The notes under the pieces: generated by a model
The model's database searches: none
What the model was told of the DNA's origin: nothing
What the model saw: the letters and a program-made list of their open reading frames with translations, nothing else
Shown here: one piece after another, positions 1 through 8,014 of the stretch
Layout of the letters: the number at the start of each line of letters is the position of its first letter
Numbering within the stretch: position 1 is the stretch's first letter
Program-made: the position numbers and the translations under genes
Assembly: GCA_014904985.1 (NCBI GenBank)
Contig: MU129112.1
Span: forward strand, 5,781-30,493
Length of the DNA stretch: 24,713 nucleotides
Source: Hydnum rufescens UP504
Taxonomy: Eukaryota; Basidiomycota; Agaricomycetes; Cantharellales; Hydnaceae
Direction of reading: 5' to 3'

Positions 1-440
1 GGCGGGCGATCCAATGCCTTCAGATCTCTCCTTCCTTGCGCCCACTATTCAACCCAGACATCTGGGTTGATGCATCCACCAACTGGGTAATTTCCATTGT
101 CATCAGCAGATATTGGTGTGCCTGGAAGTTGAAATCTGGGATGGAAACAGAACCATTGTGACATTGGTTGGGGCTGAATCTGCTGCCCCTCGAGCTTGCA
201 ACCTGTGAGATACTTGCTTGCAGCATTCACCATGCAATTGTTATTGTCCATTTGGATAATCAAGGCTCCATAAGACAGTTCTGGAGAGGCACTCTCAAGA
301 ATCTGGAATCAAAATCTCTGTGTCCATTGTGCAGCTGAGCTCTCAATGCATGCATGTGTTGATATTACCCCATGTATTTCACTTGGAGGACAACTGGCTG
401 ATGGCCTGTCCCATGGCCAAGATCTTGCACCCTCCTTGTG
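1..440 (+). pseudogene. RT C-terminus / RNase H of the left-arm DIRS-like retroelement, frameshifted
   Basis: Mirror copy of the minus-strand RNase H coding region at about 8015-8460. The same codons can be read piecewise: the VDAST acidic box near 65-80, the DNQGSI box near 255-270 and the NWADGLSHG-like box near 385-410. No frame stays open, because this copy carries repeated one-base gains and losses in short homopolymers relative to the right arm (for example ggggctg against gggctg near 170, and aaaatc against aaatc near 313). The start is cut by the window edge. The call rests on alignment to the open right-arm copy. Whether the indels are biological or consensus-sequence errors cannot be told from the sequence. 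Confidence 0.8.
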
Positions 441-689
441 ACTCCCACACATCTTTGAGACACCCACTGCACTCACTCCTTTCCTCAGTGATGTTGACTG
501 ATTCTAATGGAAGCTGTCCACAGGCTGGCCTTTGCATCAGCTTACCCATTCACACTCCAATCCCCACACCTTGTACCCTTCCCCCACCTCATTTTTTCAA
601 TCCCCCTGCCACCTCCCTCTCTTTCCCATCCCCCCAGATCTTTCTCTTTTTCCCCCTTGATTTCTGACCCAATGCCAATACCCAGACCT

Positions 690-1660
690 CAACTCATACC
701 TTCATTCAAATTTTGTTCACCCTTCAGTTCATCCCAAGCTCATAGTGTTGTTTCCTTGCATCCTGTCACTTCACCAGGGATGGAAGTCTAAGGGGAAACA
801 CTCCATCATCTCCCATTGGCACTGTCCCCAGGTGGAGGCACATGAGAGGGTCTTCTTCTGGGTCTCTGAGCACTCATTATCACTCTTGCTGCCACCTCAT
901 CTCAATTTTCTCCCAGGATTCCATCTCATGCTACAACTGTGGGCTTAGTCTCATGTGGGCCCAGTCAACCCACTCCACCTATGGTGTGGCACTCATTGAT
1001 TGGATTGCTTGGTGGTATGCAAATGCAATCCCTGAGGATGATTGCCTCCCCATTTCTTGTGAACACCTGCCCATGTTTGTTGCTTCTAAGATCTCTCATG
1101 ATGGAGCATCTCATGCTGGAATATTATGTTGGCTTGCAGGCTTGGCACATTGCCCAAGGTTTGACTGGCCTTTTGCAAGGATCCTTTAGTCCTAGGCTAA
1201 AAACATGCTATTTCTTCCAATGCACTGCCCAGTACAACCTGCCTGCTCTGTCCCCCAGCCCTCATCACCCACCTTGAGGCCTGTGCCTCAACCTGGAACT
1301 CCTCTCAAACCCCTTTGACATTGCTGTTTTTACTGTTGCCTGTTGTGCTTTCTGAGGCATTTCCTGCCTAGGCGAGCTGGTCATCAGCTCACCCTCAGAC
1401 CGGTAACCTGAGAAATGAGTCCACTGAGAGTGCTCCTTCTCCTGGGACTACCTGCCAGATAAGACTACACTATCAGGTGCCCATTGGCACTTCCCATGGA
1501 TGAAAACAACACAGCACCATGGGCAATGATGATTCTGATCAACCTTTCAGACATGGCAGACTGCTCACCAGTCAAGGCACTTGAACATCATTTCTCCTGC
1601 TCTCCACCCTCCCACAACTGCCAACTCCTTCACCTTAGGCAGCCCTATTTCTGTATCTAA
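690..1660 (+). pseudogene. Tyrosine recombinase of the left-arm DIRS-like element, broken
   Basis: Mirror of 6784-7778. Fragments of the N-terminal core-binding domain are readable in several frames (the tract ending LQAWHIAQG near 1130-1155; an NPFDIAVFTVAC tract near 1305-1345). Where fungal relatives have FWGxxxLGEL, the Trp codon is TGA (1353-1355). Downstream, a PWMKTT-like tract (about 1495-1510) and SPVKALEHH (about 1570-1595) mark the start of the catalytic half. The reading ends at a TAA at 1658-1660 without any HxxR box or nucleophile tyrosine. Single-base indels break the frame as well. The Trp-to-stop change is shared with the right arm, so it predates the inverted duplication. 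Confidence 0.75.
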
Positions 1661-1825
1661 TTAGGTAGTCTTTTTCTGGTAAAATAGTATGTCTAATAGA
1701 CCCATAGGCGCATGGCCCCACATGTCTTAAGAACCTACCATGGCCCCCTGGGGCCTCCTGAATATTAGGGCCCATGGACCCATGCCAGGGGATTTTTGAG
1801 ACACTGGCCCCATGAAAAACCCCCC
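1661..1825. other. Junction between retroelement part and central palindromic unit (left arm)
   Basis: About 165 bp with no recognisable coding content. It lies between the truncated recombinase and the CpG-bearing central block. It contains short GC-rich inverted motifs such as ccatggccccctgggg (1738-1753). Base composition changes here: CG is almost absent to the left and reappears from about 1851. The mirror is about 6619-6783. Confidence 0.5.
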
Positions 1826-2032
1826 TCAGCTCTTTGACAAGCTGGCATCATTCCGGCATTCACCTTCATGTCCATCGGGGTTCAGGGTTACTGCATCGGT
1901 CATCGCCCATTCAAATAAATGATTTGGATCCGCTGCATCCAAAAAACTCAGCAGCATCCATCGGTATGTGCCCCCTCCGGCAGCAGAATCACTGGACAGG
2001 ACAGTGGGCAGCCCCAAATGATGGCCATGCAC
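1826..2032 (-). CDS. Small conserved ORF of the palindrome (left copy), unknown function
   Basis: A 68-codon ORF, open in both arms (right copy 6412-6618, plus strand). The two translations differ at only a few residues and end identically (NPDGHEGECRNDASLSKS). It points the same way as the exon-intron array, outward from the axis, and could be a terminal exon of that unit rather than a gene on its own. I recognise no domain. Retention of the frame in both arms despite CpG transitions is mild evidence for coding, but the ORF is short and the shared ancestry is recent. Confidence 0.3.
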   Translation of the reverse strand: MHGHHLGLPTVLSSDSAAGGGTYRWMLLSFLDAADPNHLFEWAMTDAVTLNPDGHEGECRNDASLSKS

Positions 2033-2314
2033 CAGAAATCAGCCTGCTGGGGCTGCTCATTTAAAGGCGGAAGAATTTCCTTATTTGGAAATCACATGTT
2101 CACTCAAACTCTATCTTCATTGCACATTCCAGCCTGCTACAGGGCTTTTGTTGGCTGCTAATTGGACAGCAGACTATCTCTATTTTATAGTACAAAGAAA
2201 GGACTACAAATATATACAAAATTGAATTCACAAAAAAAATATTACATGCGCCCGGTGCCTACAGGCATAGGGCACACGACCTGAAGGGGAAATATGTTGG
2301 AGAGAACCTAGGAG

Positions 2315-2344
2315 CCCATGCACAGAAATTCTCGTGTGCATGGG
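2315..2344. repeat. 10-bp-stem hairpin, left arm
   Basis: cccatgcaca pairs with tgtgcatggg around a 10-base loop. The mirror hairpin at 6100-6129 keeps the stem exactly while the loop differs. It lies just outside the exon-intron array, downstream of unit 5. Confidence 0.7.
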
Positions 2345-2386
2345 TGCCCTGGTTCCTCTGTTATTCTCCATTTCATGGGGGTCTTC

Positions 2387-3682
2387 CTAAATTAATGTAG
2401 CGCGAAAAGGGCAGCTTAAAGCAGCCCTGTTCACGCTAAAGGAGAGGCAAGAATGAAGGGACTTACCTTATCACCACACCCCAGCAATGCTGGGGTGTGG
2501 TGTCCTGCTGATTGTGTGGCAGTTTGGATCTTCGGGATCTTCAGTTGTATGGGGTCGTAAGACCCGCAGTCGTTCGCAATGACAACAATGGCATTGCCGT
2601 TGTTGTCATCATGTGAAGTGGGGGTGGAGGGTACGGTTAGGACTAGTGTAGTTCCCTGAAATGAAAATGAAGTATTAGTATGTGATTAAAGCAGCACAAA
2701 AAGGGTAGCCTGAAGCTGCCCTTTTTGCGCAAGATGAGATAAAGGACAAATAAACTTACCTTATTACCACACCCCAGCAAAGCTGGGGTGTGGTTTCCTG
2801 TTTCGGGTGCTTTATCGTCGGTTTCTTTCATCATGCGGGGTCATATGACCCACGTCGCCCATGGTGGCAACGGGATCGTCATTTGTCGGCATCTGTACCG
2901 TCGGTTGAAGCACACGAGGAGGGGGGATAGTAGAGAGAGACCCTGTAATGAAACAAGTGTGAATAGTTAGTAAAGAAGCAAAGCTACACAAAAAGGGCAG
3001 CTTAAGAGCTGCCCTCTTTGCGAAAGGCGAGATAGATAATATAACACATACCTTATTACCACACCCCAGCGAGGCTGGGGTGTGGTGTCTTGCTCATGGC
3101 GACTCATCATTGATTTCTTCAGCTGCGCGGGGGCATGAGACTGGTAATCATGCGGACAACCACCACATCATCCCCATCGACAGCAACAACGCGATATTGA
3201 TCATTGTTTGGTGTGCGGGGGGCAGTTGGGTGGGTGCAATAGTCCCTACAACGAAGACAGTTCTCAAAGTATTAGTAAAAATAAGAAAAGGGGCAGCTGA
3301 AAGCTGCCCCACTTGTGCCAGAGAGGATGTATGAAATATACATACTTTGTCATCACACCCCAGCGAGGCTGGGGTTGGTCACATGGGATACAGAAGCGCA
3401 TCGTGTGCGATGCCGATGATAGCACCATTGTCATTGTCATTGTCATCATCATTGTCATTTGACATGCAGGGGGTGCGCAGGCGAGTGATAGTCCCTATGA
3501 TGAAAAGAATTCAAGATGTAAGTAAATAACGAAAGGAGTGCAAAAGGAGCGGCTTGGAACCGCTGCTTTTGCACAGAACTGAATGAAAATCATACCTTAT
3601 TCACCATACCCAGCATTGTCACTGGGGTGTGGTGCTTGCTCGCGCTCAACGGGTCGCTTTGTCAGGCGTTGGATGAAGCCAT
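2387..3682 (-). other. Tandem exon-intron-like array, left arm (mirror copy)
   Basis: Mirror of 4715-6057, transcribed away from the axis. Approximate intron-like segments, reading right to left, are 3595-3495, 3345-3246, 3052-2943, 2758-2655 and 2466-2387. Each has a GTAWG-type donor. Introns 1-4 also have a plausible branch site and a pyrimidine-rich YAG end. Each unit carries a GC-rich hairpin just 5' of the donor and a second hairpin in the intron. Exon 2 is about 47 bp shorter than in the right arm because it has fewer gat/gac triplets. Most substitutions against the right copy are at CpG sites. Confidence 0.65.
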
Positions 3683-4058
3683 GACTCAATGCTGGCAAGT
3701 GCCGGATTTAAAAAAGTGCCGAACATCCAGCAGAAAAGACACCACATAGCAGTGCTTCAGCCTGCATACTAAAACAATTATGCACAACATTTTATTTTAT
3801 AGTTATTCTGGTGATAATATTGAAGATAAAGACAAGAATGAGCAAGATCTGAGTAAGGCAATATATTATGACCCTAAACAGGGGATTGGGTCGCATGTAT
3901 ACATCAGAGTGCCCCCAAAATTAAATATTGTGGCCATATGTATGTATACTATGTGATAGATACGTCAAAATGGATGTCAGATATGCATAAGAGTATAATT
4001 TCCTTATTTGGGTATGTGTATTTCCTCATTAGTTCAGTCACATCCTAGTATTAGGGCC
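3683..4058. other. AT-rich inner arm, left (putative upstream region)
   Basis: No ORF of note. It is the mirror of 4339-4714, with a TATA-like run near 3793-3802 facing outward (minus strand). It carries few arm-to-arm differences. Confidence 0.4.
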
Positions 4059-4338
4059 TATAAATTGACAATTGGAACTTGACCCAGCATGTGCACAAAG
4101 AAGTATTTTTTTCATAATTTCTGACGCAAATGCTATGTCATGGGTTCCGCACAATCAGAGTAGTTGCATGCTGGGTCAAGTTCCAATCGTCAATTTATAT
4201 AAATTGACGATTGGAACTTGACCCAGCATGCAACTACTCTGATTGTGCGGAACCCGTGACATAGCATTTGTGTCAGAAATTATGAAAAAAATACTTCTTT
4301 GTGCACATGCTGGGTCAAGTTCCAATTGTCAATTTATA
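4059..4338. repeat. Nested short inverted repeats at the palindrome centre
   Basis: A ~33-bp motif (core ttggaacttgacccagcatg) occurs four times in alternating orientation: 4059-4091 (+), 4167-4199 (-), 4198-4230 (+) and 4306-4338 (-). Each half is thus a ~141-bp unit with its own terminal inverted repeats, like a miniature inverted-repeat element, and the two units are joined head to head at the axis. The inner copies read ttgacga where the outer copies read ttgacaa. Function is unknown. It could be the ends of a small DNA element or the recombination point that made the palindrome. Confidence 0.8.
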
Positions 4339-4594
4339 GGCCCTAATACTAGGATGTGACTGAACTAATGAGGAAATACACATACCCAAATAAGGAAATT
4401 ATACTCTTATGCATATCTGACATCCATTTTGATGTATCTATCACATAGTATACATACATATGGCCACAATATTTAATTTTGGGGGCACTCTGATGTATAC
4501 ATGCGACCCAATCCCCTGTTTAGGGTCATAATATATTGCCTTACTCAGATCTTGCTCATTCTTGTCTTTATCTTCAATATTATCACCAGAATAA

Positions 4595-4609
4595 CTATAA
4601 AATAAAATG
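4595..4609 (+). promoter_or_regulatory. TATA-like box upstream of the right-arm array
   Basis: ctataaaataaaatg lies about 120 bp upstream of the first ATG (4715) of the exon-intron array, with a mirror in the left arm. Position and sequence fit a fungal core promoter. No other support is visible. Confidence 0.35.
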
Positions 4610-4714
4610 TTGTGCATAATTGTTTTAGTATGCAGGCTGAAGCACTGCTATGTGGTGTCTTTTCTGCTGGATGTTCGGCGCTTTTTTAAATCCGGCACTT
4701 GCCAGCGTTGAGTC

Positions 4715-6057
4715 ATGGCTTCATCCAACGCCTGACAAAGTGACCCGTTGAGCGCGAGCAAGCACCACACCCCAGTGACAATGCTGGGTATGGTGAATAA
4801 GGTATGATTTTCATTCAGTTCTGTGCAAAAGCAGTGGTTCCAAGCCGCTCCTTTTGCACTCCTTTCATTATTTACTTACATCTTGAATTCTTTTCATCAT
4901 AGGGACTATCACTCGCCTGCGCACCCCCTGCATGTCAAACGACAATGATGATGATGATGACGACGACAATGATGATGATGATGATGACACGACGACGGCG
5001 ATGACGATGGCGACAATGGTGCTATCATCGGCATTGCACACGATGCGCTTCTGTATCCTGCGTGACCAACCCCAGCCTCGCTGGGGTGTGATGACAAAGT
5101 ATGTATATTTCATACATCCTCTCTGGCACAAGTGGGGCAGCTTTCAGCTGCCCCTTTTCTTATTTTTACTAATACTTTGAGAACCGTCTTCGTTGTAGGG
5201 ACTATTGCACCCGCCCAACCGCCCCCCGCACGCCAAACAATGATCAATATCGCATCGTTGCTGTTGATGGGGATGATGCGGTGGTTGTCCGCATGATTAC
5301 CAGTCTCATGCCCCCGCGCAGCTGAAGAAATCAACGACGAGTCGCCATGAGCAAGACACCACACCCCAGCCTCGCTGGGGTGTGGTAATAAGGTATGTGT
5401 TATATTATCTATCTCGCCTTTCGCAAAGAGGGCAGCTCTTAAGCTGCCCTTTTTGTGTAGCTTTGCTTCTTTACTAACTATTCGACACTTGTTTCATTAC
5501 AGGGTCTCTCTCTGCTATCCCCCCTCCTCGCATGCTTCAACCGATGGTACGGACGCCGACAAATGACGATCCCGTCGCCACCGTGGGCGACGTGGGTCAT
5601 ATGACCCCGCATGATGAAAGAAACTGACGATAAAGCACCCGAAACAGGAAACCACACCCCAGCTTTGCTGGGGTGTGGTAATAAGGTAAGTTTATTTGTC
5701 CTTTATCTCATCTTGCGCAAAAAGGGCAGCTTCAGGCTACCCTTTTTGTGCTGCTTTAATCACATACTAATACTTCATTTTCATTTCAGGGACTACACTA
5801 GTCCTAACCGTACCCTCCGCCCCCACTTCACATGATGACAACAATGGCAATGCCGTTGTTGTCATTGCGAATGACTGCAGGTCTTACGACCCCATACAAC
5901 TGAAGATCCCAAAGATCCAAACTGCCACACAATCAGCAGGACACCACACCCCAGCATTGCTGGGGTGTGGTGATAAGGTAAGTCCCTTCATTCTTGCCTC
6001 TCCTTTAGCGTGAACAGGGCTGCTTTAAGCTGCCCTTTTCGCGCTACATTAATTTAG
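4715..6057 (+). other. Tandem array of five exon-intron-like units with paired hairpins (right arm)
   Basis: Predicted exons are 4715-4801, 4903-5098, 5199-5392, 5503-5685 and 5790-5977. Introns are 4802-4902, 5099-5198, 5393-5502, 5686-5789 and 5978-6057. Donors are gtatga, gtatgt, gtatgt, gtaagt and gtaagt. Branch sites include a perfect tactaac at 5472-5478 and tactaat at 5167-5173 and 5766-5772. The first four introns end ...catag, ...gtag, ...acag and ...tcag; intron 5 has a weaker end (taatttag). Each exon ends in a hairpin with stem ccacaccccagc/ctggggtgtgg a few bases before the donor; the stem is imperfect in exons 1 and 2. Each intron holds a second hairpin (gggcagct/agctgccc type) before the branch site. 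The 3' end of several exons reads HHTPALLGCG(D/N)K in one frame and exon 5 is fully open in that frame, but exons 2-5 are 196, 194, 183 and 188 bp and no frame stays open through the set. This is either a decayed repetitive gene or a spliced non-coding RNA. The product is not recognised. Confidence 0.6.
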
Positions 6058-6099
6058 GAAGACCCCCATGAAATGGAGAATAACGGAGGAACCAGGGCA

Positions 6100-6129
6100 C
6101 CCATGCACATGAAAATTTCTGTGCATGGG
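6100..6129. repeat. 10-bp-stem hairpin, right arm
   Basis: cccatgcaca and tgtgcatggg flank the loop tgaaaatttc. It mirrors 2315-2344 and lies just downstream of the last intron-like segment of the array. It is AU-poor and has no T run after it, so it is not a terminator of bacterial type. Confidence 0.7.
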
Positions 6130-6411
6130 CTCCTAGGTTCTCTCCAACATATTTCCCCTTCAGGTCGTGTGCCCTATGCCTGTAGGCACCGGGCGCATGT
6201 AATATTTTTTTTGTGAATTCAATTTTGTATATATTTGTAGTCCTTTCTTTGTACTATAAAATAGAGATAGTCTGCTGTCCAATTAGCAGCCAACAAAAGC
6301 CCTGTAGCAGGCTGGAATGTGCAATGAAGATAGAGTTTGAGTGAACATGTGATTTCCAAATAAGGAAATTCTTCCGCCTTTAAATGAGCAGCCCCAGCAG
6401 GCTGATTTCTG

Positions 6412-6618
6412 GTGCATGGCCATCATTTGGGGCTGCCCACTGTCCTGTCCAGTGATCCCACTGCCAGAGGGGGCACATACCGATGGATGCTGCTGAGTTT
6501 TTTGGATGCAGCAGATCCAAATCATTTATTTGAATGGGTGATGACCGATGCAGTAACCCCGAACCCTGATGGACATGAAGGTGAATGCCGGAATGATGCC
6601 AGCTTGTCAAAGAGCTGA
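6412..6618 (+). CDS. Small conserved ORF of the palindrome (right copy), unknown function
   Basis: A 68-codon ORF, partner of 1826-2032. It contains WMLLSFLDAADPNHLFEW and ends ECRNDASLSKS. There is no signal peptide, membrane segment or domain I can name. It lies in the same sense as the array, about 350 bp after the last predicted intron, so it may be a 3' exon. Differences from the left copy are a handful of substitutions, some changing CG to TG or CA. Confidence 0.3.
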   Translation: MHGHHLGLPTVLSSDPTARGGTYRWMLLSFLDAADPNHLFEWVMTDAVTPNPDGHEGECRNDASLSKS

Positions 6619-6783
6619 GGGGGGTTTTTCATGGGGCCAGTGTCTCAAAAATCCCCTGGCATGGGTCCATGGGCCCTAATATTCAGGAGGCCCCAGGGGG
6701 CCATGGTAGGTTCTTAAGACATGTGGGGCCATGCGCCTATGGGTCTATTAGACATACTATTTTACCAGAAAAAGACTACCTAA

Positions 6784-7778
6784 TTAGATACAGAAATAGG
6801 GCTGCCTAAGGTGAAGAGGTTGGCAGTTGTGGGGAGGGTGGAAGAGCAGGAGAAATGATGTTCAAGTGCCTTGACTGGTGAGCAGTCTGCCATGTCTGCA
6901 AGGTTGATCAGAATCATCATTGCCCCATGGTGCTGTGTTGTTTTCATCCATGGGAAGTGCCAATGGGCACCTGATAGTGTAGTCTTATCTGGCAGGTAGT
7001 CCCAGGAGAAGGAGCACTCTCAGTGGACTCATTTCTCAGGTTCACGGTCTGAGGGTGAGCTGATGACCAGCTCGCCTAGGCAGGAAATGCCTCAGAAAGC
7101 ACAACAGGCAACAGTAAAAACAGCAATGTCAAAGGGGTTTGAGAGGAGTTCCAGGTTGAGGCACAGGGCCTCAAGGTGGGTGATGAGGGCTGGGGGACAG
7201 AGCAGGCAGGTTGTACTGGGCAGTGCATTGGAAGAAATAGCATGTTTTAGACCTAGGACTAAAGGATCCTTGCCAAAAGGCCAGTCAAAACCTTGGGCAA
7301 TGTGCCAAGCCTGCAAGCCCAACATAATATTCCCAGCATGAGATGCTCCATCATGAGAGATCTTAGAAGCAACAAACATGGGCAGGTGTTCACAAGAAAT
7401 GGGGAGGCAATCATCCTCAGGGATTGCATTTGCATCACACCAAGCAATCCAATCAATGAGTGCCACACCATAGGTGGAGTGGGTTGACTGGGCCCACATG
7501 AGACTAAGCCCACAGTTGTAGCATGAGATGGAATCCTGGGAGAAAATTGAGATGAGGTGGCAGCAGAGTGATAATGAGTGCTCAGAGACCCAGAAGAAGA
7601 CCCTCTCATGTGCCTCCACCTGGGGACAGTGCCAATGGGAGATGATGGAGTGTTTCCCCTTAGACTTCCATCCCTGGTGAAGTGACAGGATGCAAGGAAA
7701 CAACACTATGAGCTTGGGATGAACTGAAGGGTGAACAAATTTGAATGAAGGTATGAGTTGAGGTCTGGGTATTGGCAT
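6784..7778 (-). pseudogene. Tyrosine recombinase of the right-arm DIRS-like element, truncated
   Basis: Residues 1-228 of the open stretch 7778-7092 match the N-terminal, SAM-like core-binding region of fungal tyrosine recombinases: STYGVALIDWIAWCDANAIP, then LQAWHIAQGFDWPFGKD, then NPFDIAVFTVACCAF. The next codon is TGA (7092-7094) where relatives have Trp in FWGxxxLGEL; GISCLGELVI follows in frame. Further fragments (PWMKTT, SPVKALEHH) reach 6784, but the HxxR box and catalytic Tyr that complete the active site are absent in this arm and its mirror. The recombinase cannot be functional as read. It is preceded by a Pro/Ser-rich linker (7783-8014). Confidence 0.75.
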
Positions 7779-8014
7779 TGGGTCAGGAAATCAAGGGGGA
7801 AAAAGAGAAAGATCTGGGGGGGATGGGAAAAGAAGGGGAGGTGGCAGGGGGGGATGTGAAAAAATGAGGTGGGGAAGGGGTACAAGGTGTGGGGATTGGA
7901 GTGTGAATGGGTAAGCTGATGCAAAGGCCAGCCTGTGGACAGCTTCCATTAGAATCAGTCAACATCACTGAGGAAAGGAGTGAGTGCAGTGGGTGTCTCA
8001 AAGATGTGTGGGAG
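7779..8014 (-). other. Proline-rich inter-domain linker between RNase H and recombinase
   Basis: The minus strand here is pyrimidine-rich (ccc, tcc, ttt runs) and would encode Pro/Ser/Phe-rich low-complexity peptide in more than one frame. It separates the RNase H stop at 8015-8017 from the recombinase frame at 7778. DIRS-like elements often have overlapping or frameshifted ORFs at this point. No stable domain is visible. Confidence 0.4.

Noticed and set aside
2460..2520. Rho-independent terminator (GC hairpin)
   Set aside because: It is followed by no T run and recurs beside splice-like donors in every unit. The organism is a fungus.
2400..3700. CRISPR-like array because of regular palindromic repeats
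   Set aside because: Units are about 290 bp with splice signals and diverged sequence between the hairpins, in a clearly eukaryotic context.
4715..5977. Continuous protein made of repeated HHTPALLGCG exons
   Set aside because: Exon lengths differ modulo three, several exons have stops in the conserved frame, and the first exon stops after six codons. I kept the splice structure but not a protein call.
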